Notes under the pieces: generated by a model
The model's database searches: none
Seen by the model: only the letters and a program-made list of their open reading frames with translations
What the model was told of the DNA's origin: nothing
Part shown: positions 35,536-46,185 of the stretch, piece by piece
Layout of the letters: each line of letters starts with the position of its first letter
Position numbering within the stretch: the stretch's first letter is position 1
Assembly: GCA_032622095.1 (NCBI GenBank)
Contig: CP136065.1
Span: 64,339,094-64,403,093 of the forward strand
Origin: Siphonodentalium dalli
Lineage: Eukaryota > Mollusca > Scaphopoda > Gadilida > Siphonodentaliidae
DNA length: 64,000 nt
Reading direction: 5' to 3'
Position numbers and translations under genes: made by a program

Positions 35536-35779
35536 TTAATTACGTTGATCTGGTGCTCTGTACATGTGTTTATATCTACCGTAACAGAACGCAACACGGT
35601 GAACACGTGAGGTAGTGAAGAAAGAGAAGGGGACCTGAGAGTAATGGTCTGCTTATAAAACCCATCTCCTCATAGTTTACCAGTTAACCACAAAAATCAT
35701 GGTCAAATTATACGTGATCAATTAAAATCATATAGTATTATCATGACCATCATGCATACTGCACGTAAAGATGCATAAT

Positions 35780-36100
35780 CAGAACTAACGCTCCCGAATT
35801 ACCATTTCTCTGGCTTCGGTCCGGGGTAAACAATATTTGATTCGAGTCGAGGAATCCATCCACCAAAGCTCCGAGATATCAGATATCGATTTTTGAAATG
35901 TGTTATATCTCGAGATATGTACTTATTTGTGGCCTGGAAAAAAATCGTCAAGGCGACAGACTCGGACAAATGCTGACGCAGATGGATAACTCTAGAATCA
36001 AGTGGTAACACGGCCAAATTTCGTGATAATCAAGTGATAATACTGCCATATTTTGTTGAACAACATGTTAATAAATAACACGTTTTGGGAAATGGGTCGA
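35780..36100 (-). mobile_element. MITE family B fragment, reversed, cut by a SINE
   Basis: Follows family B in reverse: ATTTGATTCGAGTCGAGGAA, ATCAGATATCGATTTTTGAA, GATGGATAACTCTAGAATCA and ACACGTTTTGGGAA. It then stops where the U2-headed SINE begins. The remaining third of the MITE is not found beyond the SINE. Confidence 0.7.
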
Positions 36101-36104
36101 ACGC

Positions 36105-36358
36105 ATCGCTTCTCGGCCTTTTGGCTCGAGCCCGTGCTGTGAGATACGTCCCCGATGATGGTCACCCCATCGGACGGGACTTCCACGGTTTTTACACCCT
36201 CGTCCCGAGGAGGACGAGAGGTCCTGACTGACTGACGGACTTCCGCTTCTAGCGGTGACTGACCCGACAGGCAATTTGACCATCTCGTAGGGGTGGGTCA
36301 CCTCTTTCGGGGTGCTCCAGCCGATAAGAGTGGTCCGCAAAACAAAACAAAACAAAAA
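36105..36358 (+). mobile_element. SINE with U2 snRNA-like 5' head
   Basis: The first 22 bases (36105-36126) equal the conserved 5' end of U2 snRNA, beginning ATCGCTTCTCGGCCTTTTGG. After that it departs: no branch-point recognition sequence or Sm site is seen. It continues as a GC-rich body with hairpins (CTCGTCCCGAGGAGGACGAG) and a segment with TTGACCATCTCGTAGGGGTG. It ends in an AAAAC repeat tail, as retroposed elements do. SINEs with snRNA-derived heads have been described in other animals. The 3' half recurs inside a Helitron at 19395-19490. No clear target duplication was found. Confidence 0.7.
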
Positions 36359-36536
36359 TCAATGTAATGTGGACAGTTGGCATGTCCGAGATAGTTTCTG
36401 ATTGATAACTTCAGTATTAGTTAACTTATTCCAATGTGACATGTCAGTGATATTTCTACAATGTGAGAGTTGGAGTATAGTAGATTTTCAATTATACAAA
36501 TATTCGCCTTTATCACATTCTGGTGAATGTAATGAT

Positions 36537-36636
36537 CAAAAATGGTCAACTCGGGACGGGTACCTTGAAAAACAAAAATTAATGGATCGACCAAAGCCAT
36601 GGGACCAATCCCGCCAGTGGCGGACTAGTCTGCTAG
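36537..36636 (+). mobile_element. Solo Helitron 3' end (family Y2)
   Basis: ATGGTCAACTCGGGACGGGT through CCATGGGACCAATCCCGCCA to a hairpin (with GGCGGAC) and CTAG at 36633-36636, then T. It equals the tail of array unit 11. The 5' part is absent. Confidence 0.8.
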
Positions 36637-36790
36637 TATTATGTATAGTAAATAACACGTTACCTCTGACAGAAATTGGAAATATGTTATACTTTGTTCC
36701 CAACTGAAATATGAATTTGTGCACATTAACAGGGTCTGTTGTTGAGAAATTTCCACATAACTGAATCCTGGTTGGGGAGTTCTCTGTTAA

Positions 36791-37534
36791 AGGGGTACTG
36801 TACACAGAGATAGGCAATTTTTTTTATTTACTCCCATTGACATAACTTTCAAGTTAGATTGTGTTCGTGTTATAGCCATAAATTCATTTATATTAAAGGT
36901 ACTCAATCCGATAAAACTCCTCTCAAATACTATTTCAATGGCTTTGGGGGTCAAAAATATTTGATTCGAGTCGAGGAAGTCATCCATCAAAGCTCAGATT
37001 TGTTAGATATCGATTTTAGAAATCTATTATTTTTCATTATCGGGAATACTTTCTGGCCCAGAACTCAGTCAATATTTCGTTATTATTACCTCTTGTTTTT
37101 AGAGTTATCCATCCTTGTCTGTTTGAATTGTGTTTTGGTGTACACATCTCGCGCAGGTTACGAAACTGACGGCAATTATTAGTACGCATCTCGAGAAACT
37201 AACAAATTTCAAAACTAAATATCTAATAACTCTGAGCTTTGTTTGATGTTTGATGGGTTCCTCGACTCGAATCAAATATTTTTTACCCCCAAAGCCAAAG
37301 AAATAGTAATATAAGACCCTCTGATCGGATTGTTGTTGTTGGAATCTGTTGAGATGGGGACCCTCTGTTCGGGTTGAGTACCTTTAACTAATTCAATTGA
37401 CTTTTATGATAGCCTGTTAACCGGAACGTTTTCAGTAGACATCGTCGACTTAAATACGTTATTTTAAAATATAATATTGATATTAGATCGCAATTGTTAC
37501 CGGGAATTTATTGAAATTGGCGTACAGTACCCCT
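36791..37534. mobile_element. MITE family A interrupted by MITE family B
   Basis: Between TTAA at 36787-36790 and TTAA at 37535-37538. Left end AGGGGTACTGTACAC; right end, inverted, AGGGGTACTGTACGCCA. After ~106 bp the A sequence is broken by a complete family B copy and then resumes (CCTGTTAACCGGAACGTTTT). Confidence 0.85.
36897..37383. mobile_element. MITE family B, copy 3 (nested)
   Basis: Flanked by TTAA at 36893-36896 and 37384-37387. Starts AGGTACTCAATCCGATAAAA and ends TTCGGGTTGAGTACCT, its inverted partner. Both halves carry the GCCAAAGAAATAGTAAT-type segment in opposite orientation, so this copy is itself a partial fold-back. Confidence 0.85.
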
Positions 37535-37538
37535 TTAA

Positions 37539-38146
37539 GAATGCTTTGTTGAGAAATCCACATATTACAGCACAAAACATGATTTATTTCTCATGGTTTT
37601 GAAGCGAGTGCCAAATTTTTAAATGACACAACTAGATATCACACAGCAGTATTTGGCAATGACTGTATCCATTGTAAACTTGCTGGTGGGAATTCAGACG
37701 AGTGATCTCTTGATTAATCCTGATTGGGATTTTGGACCAGGCTGGCCATGTTAAAATATAAGCTGTTTGCTTTCTGGTGAAGTTGAGCCACAATACATAT
37801 ATACCCTGGCTTTTGTTACTATAAAATGTGGATTTCTCAACAAATAGTTTCTTATGGAGTTCTCCTAAATCCTGATGTACTTTCTTTTATGGAAATTAGC
37901 TGACTGTTTTGTCTGTACGTGCGCACAAAGTCAAGAGTGTGGTTGATAAGTTTGTGCTGTATATTTTTTTAATCTGCTACCAGCATAGTGTTGTTAATTA
38001 CATATGATACATTTATTGTTGTTGTCTTTGAATTTTGTGACGTTTTTGATACTTTTCTACCAATTTAAAAATTTGATAAACATATCCCTGGAGGCCATAT
38101 TGGACTGGTTTGGTTAAACCTTAACTGGTGTTAAGTTTTCGCGCCC
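37539..38146. other. No feature recognised
   Basis: AT-rich DNA between a MITE and the RSS-like element. Nothing recognisable on either strand. Confidence 0.4.
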
Positions 38147-38151
38147 CATCT

Positions 38152-38609
38152 CACAGTGTATAAACCGTACAAACATTAAATCGGAAGTTGTTTTCGAAAA
38201 GACGAAAAATGCTATTTTTAGAACGTAAATGTGACAGAAATATCACAACAACACCACAAAATCCAGGTTTCAGACGGACAAACGGTTGCACCACATCTAC
38301 TAACGTAATTATAAATTGTACATACATATTTGCCGATCGTAAGCGGAGGCCATTTGAGCGAAGGACTGGGTTTAATAGATAAAAACGGCCTTTGATCACT
38401 TCAGAAAATAATTTTCTCGCAAAAATTCCCTCTTCAAATGTCATTTTAACACATATCCAACATCTGTCGGAAATCCCACTATATTGCAACGGAAAGGCCG
38501 TTACGTGTGTAACATATATGGACATGCCCTTGGCTCGAGTGTATTCACAATTTGAACGTAGATAGTATTGATTTGGACACCCGCTCTGAGTCTATGTACG
38601 CCTAGTTGT
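38152..38609. repeat. Left terminal inverted repeat of the RSS-like element
   Basis: Pairs with 40499-40958. The minus-strand 124-codon frame through it and the plus-strand 147-codon frame through the other arm encode the same sequence (MSIYVTH/AHV...FRLFENNFRFNVCTVYTL). They look like a frame kept open by arm symmetry, though a conserved terminal peptide cannot be excluded. Confidence 0.85.
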
Positions 38610-39044
38610 TTAAGTTGATGATCACTAGTTGCCAAAAATATGTACGCCAAGTTGTGATGATGGGATTTATGTGAAAAGACGAACCCATGAATTAGGTTTC
38701 CATATTAGAGATACTCGGCCTCCCGATGGTCATTATTAACCTTCAATCACAAGAGAAAGGCACTGTTCCGCTCCACATCCGTTTTCCGAATCTGGGATAG
38801 GGACCCACCCCATCCAAACTGCTTCAAATGACAATTTTACTCAGTTTTCCTGATCTATCTTTTCTTATCAATGTCCCGTATCATGATTATAGAAGCATTC
38901 CCACTTTTATATACCAACAGCACTGTAAAGTTTCAAAACAATTCTCCAATAAATGTGGGTTGTACGGTATGCTGATGGATTGACATTTTAAATCCAATAT
39001 GGCTTCAGGTGCTCATGTTTGTTTTAAAAAAAATTTGCGGAACA

Positions 39045-39430
39045 ATGGAGGCTCCCATCTAGAGGCCACGTCGAAGATCCACATTGAGTTCGGTGACGAT
39101 TGGGTGAGAAATGTGACCTGTAAGGTGTGCTAAAGGATTTGGTCATACAAAGAGTCAAATCCAAGATGGCCAAAATGGCAGCCATTTATTTTACAAAATT
39201 TGGGAAAAAATCGAAGGCACCCACCGAGAGGTCAGAACGAAGATCCATATACAGATTGGTGATGATCGGATGAGGGATAAGCTCTGCATTTTGTGTTAAA
39301 GGATTTAGTGATGCAAAGAGTAAAATCCAAGATGGCTGCCAGTGGCCATATTTTTCATAAAAAGTCATTCAAATTTTACAGCTCCCGTCTACAGGTGGTC
39401 CTCGACCCATATACCGAATAACGTTGAAAT
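39045..39430. repeat. Three degenerate ~135-bp repeats inside the RSS-like element
   Basis: GAAGATCCAYAT...TTGGTGATGATYGGATGAG, then TAAAGGATTTRGT, then CAAAGAGTMAAATCCAAGAT occur in order two to three times. Each full unit has CCAAGATGGC, close to the YY1-type site. No gene. Confidence 0.6.
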
Positions 39431-39507
39431 CGGTCAAAGTTTGTTTCAACACATTTGTTTTATTTTATTACAGTTGTTTAATAGTCTATTTTTATTTGAA
39501 GAGTTAA

Positions 39508-39869
39508 AATTACTCAATCCGAAAAGATATTTGATTCGAGTCGCGGAACCGACCCATCAAAGCTCAGAGTGATCACATCTCGATGTTTGAATTCTATTAT
39601 TTTAAGTTTAAGTCGCCCAGTAAATAGTCGAAGAGAAGACTTATCTGAACAAATTGCGGATGAAGATGGATAACTCTAAAAACAAGTGACTTTTTTGTGT
39701 CAGATAGTTGACAATAACATGTTTTGGGCAATTTTATACTATAGTTGACTGTGATTAACATTAGTTTTGGGCAATTACTGGATTCTTATAACTGACGCGG
39801 CATTTCAAACAAAAATGTTGTTGTTGGAATCTGATGATATGGGAACCATCGAATCGGATTGAGTACCTT
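39508..39869. mobile_element. MITE family B, copy 4
   Basis: Inserted in the interior of the RSS-like element. Left end after TTAA: ATTACTCAATCCGAAAAGAT. Right end ATCGGATTGAGTACCT, followed by TTTA (a decayed TTAA). It shows the RSS-like element is older than this insertion. Confidence 0.8.
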
Positions 39870-40498
39870 TACTTGAAGAGTTTACATTTATTTGAAGAAT
39901 CTATTATTGTGTTATGCTTTCATTTACACCAGGTTGAATAAATGATTTTTAATAGAACTATTTAAATATCAGCATTTCCATGCCAATGTGCATTGATAGA
40001 TCCTTGAGCATTTAGCAAGCTGGCATTTTATTACCCCTTGGTGTCATTCCCCATTATTAACTGCTGGTGAACTCAAACCCCCTACCATTGGTTAAGTGCA
40101 TACATATTACATAATAGAAGTATTCTTAAAACATTCTGTCCCATTATTTTGAAGAAAAATGACTCTAGGAACAAAATTACAGGGCCAGGAAAAATATGTA
40201 AGCAGGGCTGCAGAACCAACCACCGCCCCGCCTAGTGTTCGGAAAACAATTGCAGACCCCACCCCTGGCCTATACACAATTTCATAACAGAATACAACAT
40301 ATTTCCTCAACCCCCAAATACAGCTTTGTCGAATAAAAGTAACTAAATAGTATAGGAATACCTTGTTTGATTCAGACAGAGTCTATAAGTTCAATGACGT
40401 GACATTTCGAAGACATAGTTATGTTTAAGTGGATCGAAAGGAACATATCATTACTGTACGATTCCTGTATAACATCGCAACTAGTATTGTCGTCGTAC

Positions 40499-40958
40499 AC
40501 AACTAGGCGTACATAGACTGACGAGTGGGGTGTCCAAATAAATACTCTCTACTTTTAAATTGTGAATACACTCGAGCCAAGGGCATGTCGATATATGTTG
40601 CACACATACCGGCCTTTCCGTTGCAATATAGTGGGGTTTCCGACAGATGCTGGCTATGTGTTAAAATGACATTTGAAGAGGGAATTTTTGCGAGAAAATT
40701 ATTTTCTGAAGTGATCAAAGGCCGTTTTTATCTATTAAACCCAGTCCTTCGCTCAAATGGCTCCCGCCTACGATCGGCAAATGTGTATGTACAATTTATA
40801 ATTACGTTAGTAGATGTGGTGCAACCGTGTGTCCGTCTGAAACCTGGATTTTGTGGTGTTGTTGTGATATTTCTGTCACATTTACGTTCTAAAAATAGCA
40901 TTTTTCGTCTTTTCGAAAACAACTTCCGATTTAATGTTTGTACGGTTTATACACTGTG
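40499..40958. repeat. Right terminal inverted repeat of the RSS-like element
   Basis: Inverted copy of 38152-38609 with a few percent differences by eye. The outermost bases end in CACTGTG at 40952-40958, followed by CATCT. Confidence 0.85.
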
Positions 40959-41278
40959 CATCTGTTAACTGTCAGGGATCAGGAGGTGACACCCTCGTAT
41001 ATGTCGGCCAAGTCGACTCAAGCATGGCCGAGAAATTGCGAATAAACCAATTAGGTTTTTTTTCTCAATAAGATCATAGATTGACCACTGCCTGTGATAA
41101 CCACAACATATGTGTGATATGCGTGGTTGATTTAATCACGCGCGAACAGCCATAGGAAGCGTGCAGCGATTACTCGTGATAATTCCGGATATAGCGGTCT
41201 GACAAAACGTAAAATAACGTAGCACACGCAAGCGCATGGCAACGGGAAGGTTGCGTCTCATCCCCATCTCATATTTAA

Positions 41279-41395
41279 AGGTCAGATGCACGTTTTACAC
41301 AAGATTGACGCTGTTCGGGAAAATCTTTTTGCCAATTTTTTGGCCATTTCTGCATTTATTTGACAAATTGAACAATCTAAATCTACACCACTGAG
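41279..41395. mobile_element. Family G-type MITE end
   Basis: TTAA at 41275-41278 followed by AGGTCAGATGCACGTTTTAC, the family G end. The matching far end was not found before the minisatellite. Confidence 0.5.
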
Positions 41396-41453
41396 AAAAC
41401 CGACGCTGAACGAGAGAATAAAAAATCGCAAGCCCAAAACAAAAGTACTGATA

Positions 41454-41980
41454 CATTTTCATTTGAGAATGTTGCCAGTGGGTATACATGTTGATATGCG
41501 ACTGTTGACAATGGGTATATAAATTTTGATATGAGAATGTTGTCAGTATGTATACATTTTGTTGTGAGAATGTTGACAGTGGGTATACATTTTGTTATGA
41601 GAATGTTGACAGTTGGTATAAACATGTTGGTATGAGAATGTTGACAGTGGGTATATACATGTTGGTATGAGAATGTTGACAGTGGGTATATAAATTTGAT
41701 ATGAGAATGTTGACAGTGGATACACGTATTGGTATGATAATGTTGATAATTGTTAGTGCATGTGTATATACATGTTGGTATGACAATGTTGACAGTGGGT
41801 ATACGTATTGGTATGATAGTGTTGACAGTGGGTATAAACATGTTGGTATGAGAATGTTGACAGTGGGTATATAATGTTGGTATGAGAATGTTGACAGTGG
41901 GTATAAACATGTTGGTATGATAATGTTGACAGAGTGTATATACATGTTGGTATGAGAATGTTGACAGTGGGTATCGAATA
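41454..41980. repeat. 35-bp minisatellite
   Basis: About 15 copies of a 34-36 bp unit built on GAATGTTGACAGTGGGTATA followed by ACATGTTGGTATGA. GAATGTTGAC starts at 41601, 41636 and 41671 show the 35-bp period. The 218-codon minus-strand frame (PTVNIL, HCQHS and similar) is the translation of this array, not a gene. Confidence 0.95.
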
Positions 41981-42164
41981 TGGAAATAAATATTGATTTT
42001 CCTCTTGATTGATCTGGTGTTATATATTGAAACCAGCAAATTTCAATTGATTATAAGAAAGGATGCGGCTAATTATCACTGCTTTGATTAGTAAGCACGT
42101 ACGACGTATGATACAATTTACACAAACATACATTGCGAACAATTGTAACCTGTGACTAATTGCT

Positions 42165-42740
42165 GAGGGGGAGACGCACATTTTGAATAACTCCAGCCAA
42201 AAATGGCAAGAGATTTTAAACAAAGAATTTATTTGGCGAAAAATCTTGAATTTCACATATCAATATCTTCATTGTGTATAGTATCTGAGACGACAAGAAC
42301 AACAGATTTTAATACATTTGAAATGTTGAACATATTATTTTATCTTCTTTTTTTGGTCCCTTTTGGTACCAAGAACATCTAGAATAATTAATAATTGCAC
42401 ACAACACTCCAATCACCAAATAGCTTATTGTCTTGGCTCTATGAGAGGAGGTTTCATCTGTATCATAATGTTGATAATGATTTTTAAAGGCATAATGTAG
42501 CATCATATCCCCATATATTATAATCAAGAATAAAATAGTCGCAAATATTCCATCCCAATGAAAACAACTTTTGATATGCAGTGTAGTCCACTCAAGCGGG
42601 GAGCAATAAACTTGAATTAGACCACAGTGTTAAGAGATATGGGAGTCAGTTTTAACTTAGTTATGAACCCATGACCCAGAACTCATCTCAGCCCAATTTG
42701 TCATTGATCAACGGGTATGACATGAAAATTCTCAAATATA
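42165..42740. mobile_element. MITE family G, partial second copy
   Basis: Matches 9046-9605 from GGGAGACGCACATTTTGAAT to CATTGATCAACGGGTA. The right terminal repeat is missing. Confidence 0.75.
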
Positions 42741-42954
42741 GAACATTATTAATGGGTAGTTGCCTTTCTTAATGAAAAAATCATTACATTTCTCGAATCA
42801 AGAATAATTAGGTCTCCTCTCACGATCTTCATGGATATATGAACTGCACGTTTGAAAAAAAAATATTTTGCAGAAGTTCCTGGTACCTGGAAATAGTGAA
42901 ATTTTAAATATTGTCCATGCCATAAACTTGCAGGTTGTCATATCTCAATGGAAT

Positions 42955-43205
42955 TTGGTATGGTTCACCACTGAGGACAAACAGGGGAGCGTTCGTCGTT
43001 TAGAACTTTAGATCGGGTTTTCCATTCTAGAGTTATTGATCTTTGTTTATATGGAAATGTTGCTTGTGGTTGTTGAGATGTCCGATCGGACGGACAAAAA
43101 CATCAACGTTTTCAGATAAACAAAGATGAATAACTCTAGATATTGAACACTCATCCCCGAAGCCAAATAAATCGTAATTTGGGAGTGTTAAATCCGATTA
43201 TGCAT
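42955..43205. mobile_element. MITE family B-like fragment
   Basis: Inverted pieces TCTAGAGTTATTGATCTTTG and AAAGATGAATAACTCTAGAT, then GAAGCCAAATAAATCGTAAT, match family B. Ends decayed. Confidence 0.5.
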
Positions 43206-43206
43206 C

Positions 43207-43722
43207 TTCAATATAGAATGTGTTGGTTTCTATATGCTCTGCTTCGTAGAATAAGGTAACTAGATCACCACTATTGTAGCGTCTGCATGCTGAGTACGAA
43301 GTAATGTTACAAATGGCAAATAAGGCGGAATGCAAAACTAGAACACTCGAGATATTTTTGTACAGTTTTCAGGCAAATGTATCAAATAAATAAGTTTACT
43401 GTATAGTCAATGGGTGGCTTGAGTTCACGCCCATATCAACATATTTTACACGATATGTGACATACGCTGCCCAATCCAATATCCGTCAATTAATTTGGTT
43501 ACGTCTTGTATACATGGAAATTCGTAACTTAGTTTATGACTGCAGCCATAAAGTAAATTTATATTAAATTATTAAATTGTATTTTAAGATAACCTGTTAA
43601 CCTGAACGTTTACAGAAGCCATCTTCGACTCAAATCAACTTTTTTTTCAATATATTATCGATATTAGATCGTCGTTGTTATTTTCGGGAATTTATTTAAA
43701 TTAGCGGACATTCTCCTTTTAA
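43207..43722. mobile_element. MITE family A, old copy
   Basis: Follows the 583-bp family A sequence from TTGGTTTCTATATGCTCTGC to GGAATTTATTTAAATTAGCG, with both terminal repeats eroded. It is more diverged than the copies at 50.9-56.6 kb. Confidence 0.75.
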
Positions 43723-44064
43723 AGATGATGACAACAATCTTTTGCGACGATGAAGGGAAAAATCAAGAAAAATAGTTCTGGGCGCGGTTTTTGAGATGGG
43801 GGCGGGTTGGAACCTTACGGAAATACGCATACATTATATTATTGTCTTATCAGAAACGATAATTATAATTTTTGCCCTAGCTGCATAACTATATATATGA
43901 GCTGACAAAAATTCAAAACGTGTTAAAACTTTCTCTTTTGAAAGTGGATATCTGGTCATCAAAACCTCTTATTAATGGGCTCATGGGTCCGATCTAATTA
44001 TTTTGTGGTATATAAAACGTATAGCCAGGTGGTTTGCTGGTGTCAAATCGGACAGGGTATCTTT

Positions 44065-44336
44065 AACACTTCCGTGACGGGAGCTTACTAATAGTTTTGC
44101 GAAAACCCTGTGCCAATGCATTCTCCTATTTATGCGAGTCTCCCATGTAGGGATCCTCGCATCTGCAAGAGAATATACATGTATTAGTCAAATATTATTT
44201 ACCTTTATCTTGTAGGTAGTGCATTCTCTTATATATTCGAGGCTCCCTATGGGAGACTGGCATATTAAAGATAATGCACTGGTACATGATCTTTAATGCT
44301 GCACTAGCGCAGCTCCCGTCATGAACCTCATTATGG
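44065..44336. mobile_element. Hairpin-module element with TTAA ends
   Basis: Left end TTAACACTTCCGTGACGGGA. Right part AGCTCCCGTCATGAACCTCA ends at GGGTTAA. Two eroded TGCATTCTCTTATATATGCG hairpins lie inside. Same plan as 6582-6845. Confidence 0.7.
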
Positions 44337-44888
44337 GTTAAAATCACTCACCGCGTCCTTTGAAGTTGATGCTTTGTCAGCCATGTTGCTGGAGTTGTTG
44401 TGAATGTAATCCGAAATATATAATTCACAATTTATCTCCCCAAAACTCAACTAGAACATCGCCAGTTTCCAATTTTAGGACATGTAATTGACTCGAATTG
44501 CGATAACATGGGCGGAGGGGTGCCGAAACTTTTGACCTAATGTTTATCTCAGCGGTAGAAAATGTATTTCTTTTGTGTTTTCTCGGATGACTTAGCACTA
44601 TATTATTAAGGTAAGAGCGATACCGTCGTATTGTCGATAAGCAAATAATTTCATGCTTGAACCGCGAGCGACAATAATTTACATACTATCTCATATATGA
44701 GTTATTATTATAACGAGCAGGGAATTTGTTGTGCTGTCGGCTGGGCGCTGATAAAACTATTGACTCCTTTCGTAATTTAACATACTTTTATTTCACAAAA
44801 CAGAAATTCCAGCTGATTGAGAGATGTACATCTATTTGGTGACACATTCAGTATAAACAACACAGTTATTGACATACAGAGTAATATT
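44337..44888. other. No feature recognised
   Basis: AT-rich. No gene or repeat identified. Confidence 0.4.
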
Positions 44889-44890
44889 AT

Positions 44891-45624
44891 TACCTTACTC
44901 GTATTTAACTTCGCGCATTACTATTTTTCGCTCAGTTTTGAATTCGCGCACTATGAATTCGCGCACCTTTTCGTAAAAGACTTGTATCTATAGTTTCAGT
45001 GCATATAATCGTTCCTGAAGGTATAACATAGTATATTGAAAGACCACCACAATAATAATTAACATCGAATAAATTGTAACTACATCAACATTTTGTTGAT
45101 ACGATGGGTGGTTATGTGCTCAAATAATCATTCTGACACTAACATAGTTATGGAAATCAATGAAATGAAGTACATGTAAACAGTCGCGTATATATGCGTG
45201 TGGCTAACTTGAGAGAAAATCAACATGTGGCTGCGAGTGTTTCAAATAGCTGGGTTGACATATTTAATTCAGACATCATGACAACGTTGTCACTCCATGG
45301 CGTGGATATGGAGATATGCTTTCGTGTTCATTCGTACGGGAATGAATGTGTGTATATCTTACAAGTATATCAACATCTAAGACTTTACCATGACTTGCAT
45401 ATGAATAATGGTGTTGAGAATCCATGTCCGCATGTCAATATAATTGTCTATATACTCAGTCCAACTGTCTGTAATGTATGTACATGTAACGCAATGTAAC
45501 TGATTTCCCCTGTGATTTGGTATAAACTCAGGAATCGTACTATTTTTCGCTGTTTTAAATTCGCGCACCCATTGGTGCGCGAAAAATAGTATTGCGCGAA
45601 TTTAAATACGAGTAAGGTAATACA
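44891..45624. mobile_element. Element with ~95-bp inverted ends
   Basis: The left end ATTACCTTACTCGTATTTAA...TTCGCGCA...ACTATTTTTCGC recurs inverted at 45535-45624, where it forms a hairpin around CACCCATTGGTG. The interior has a 101-codon plus-strand frame at 45194-45499 (begins MRVANLRENQHVAASVSNSW). I do not recognise it, and its composition late in the frame looks random. Likely a non-autonomous DNA transposon. Confidence 0.65.
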
Positions 45625-45791
45625 ATTCAAATCTTCTAAATTATTGCATGGTACATGATTGGTGCATGTACGTTTAGAAATATAAGTATAGAATCTTTCA
45701 CCAAATATATATATATATACATATGTGTGCATATAATAATTATATGAGTAAACCAAAGATAGTCAATTCAATTTGTTTGTTAGTTTTAAAA

Positions 45792-46181
45792 CCCTTTACC
45801 CAACAAAACGGCCAAAACCGGCCAAATAAAGCTTCAACAGCCTAAAATATCTTCGGTCTGTCTCAATAGAACCATACAAATATGGATATCATTGGAACCG
45901 GCTCCTTGACCACATTGTGATATTTACAGTTATGCCCTGTGCCAATGCATTCTCTTATATATGCGAGTCGACCATAGGTCGCCTCGCATATATAAGAGAA
46001 TGCATTGGCCTAAAAACAATTTTTTTAACACTTTTTACCATTTTTTCTTACATTCTTTAACAATTTTATAATTTTTAATGTATTAAGCCAATGCATTCTC
46101 TTATATATGCGAGGCGACCTATGGTCGACTCGCATATATAAGAGAATGCATTGGCACAGGGCCCTTCTGTTGGGTAAAGGG
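45792..46181. mobile_element. piggyBac-like element carrying the hairpin module
   Basis: Inverted ends CCCTTTACCCAACAAAACGG and, from the right, CCCTTTACCCAACAGAAGG. TTAA follows on the right (46182-46185); a TTAA two bases away is present on the left. The interior carries two hairpins identical in plan to 29741-30210 (CCAATGCATTCTCTTATATA with GTCGACCATAGGTCGCC). The module is therefore shared while the ends differ. Confidence 0.85.
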
Positions 46182-46185
46182 TTAA

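Larger units (their letters stand above)
38152..40958. mobile_element. Long-TIR element with RSS-like CACAGTG ends and 5-bp duplication
   Basis: The left end 38152-38609 and right end 40499-40958 are inverted repeats of about 460 bp, identical over at least the outer 35 bases. Both begin CACAGTGTATAAACCGT, then ACAAACATT. The direct repeat CATCT flanks the element at 38147-38151 and 40959-40963. A 5-bp duplication and a CACAGTG-type terminus are the known features of Transib and RAG-like (ProtoRAG) transposons. CACAGTG is also the V(D)J recombination signal heptamer. ACAAACATT, 10 bases after it, resembles the signal nonamer ACAAAAACC at 6 of 9 positions. No RAG1 core or other transposase is encoded, so the copy is non-autonomous. 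A hAT relative with 5-bp duplications is the main alternative. Confidence 0.6.

Noticed and set aside
36105-36358. Functional U2 snRNA gene
   Set aside because: Only the first 22 bases match U2. The branch-recognition region, Sm site and later stems are absent, and there is an AAAAC tail.
40525-40968. 147-codon and 124-codon frames in the arms of the RSS-like element
   Set aside because: Both are the same terminal repeat read in opposite orientation, and the frame runs through the transposon end into flanking DNA. No transposase similarity was recognised.
41454-41980. CRISPR-like array
   Set aside because: The repeats are contiguous without unique spacers, and the sequence is from an animal-like genome with no cas genes.
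41383-42039. 218-codon frame, the longest in the window
   Set aside because: It is the read-through of a 35-bp minisatellite, with low-complexity HCQHS and PTVNIL repeats.
45194-45499. 101-codon frame inside the 44.9-45.6 kb element
   Set aside because: No recognisable domain. It has many rare residues typical of random AT-rich DNA, and lies inside a TIR element with no transposase hallmarks.
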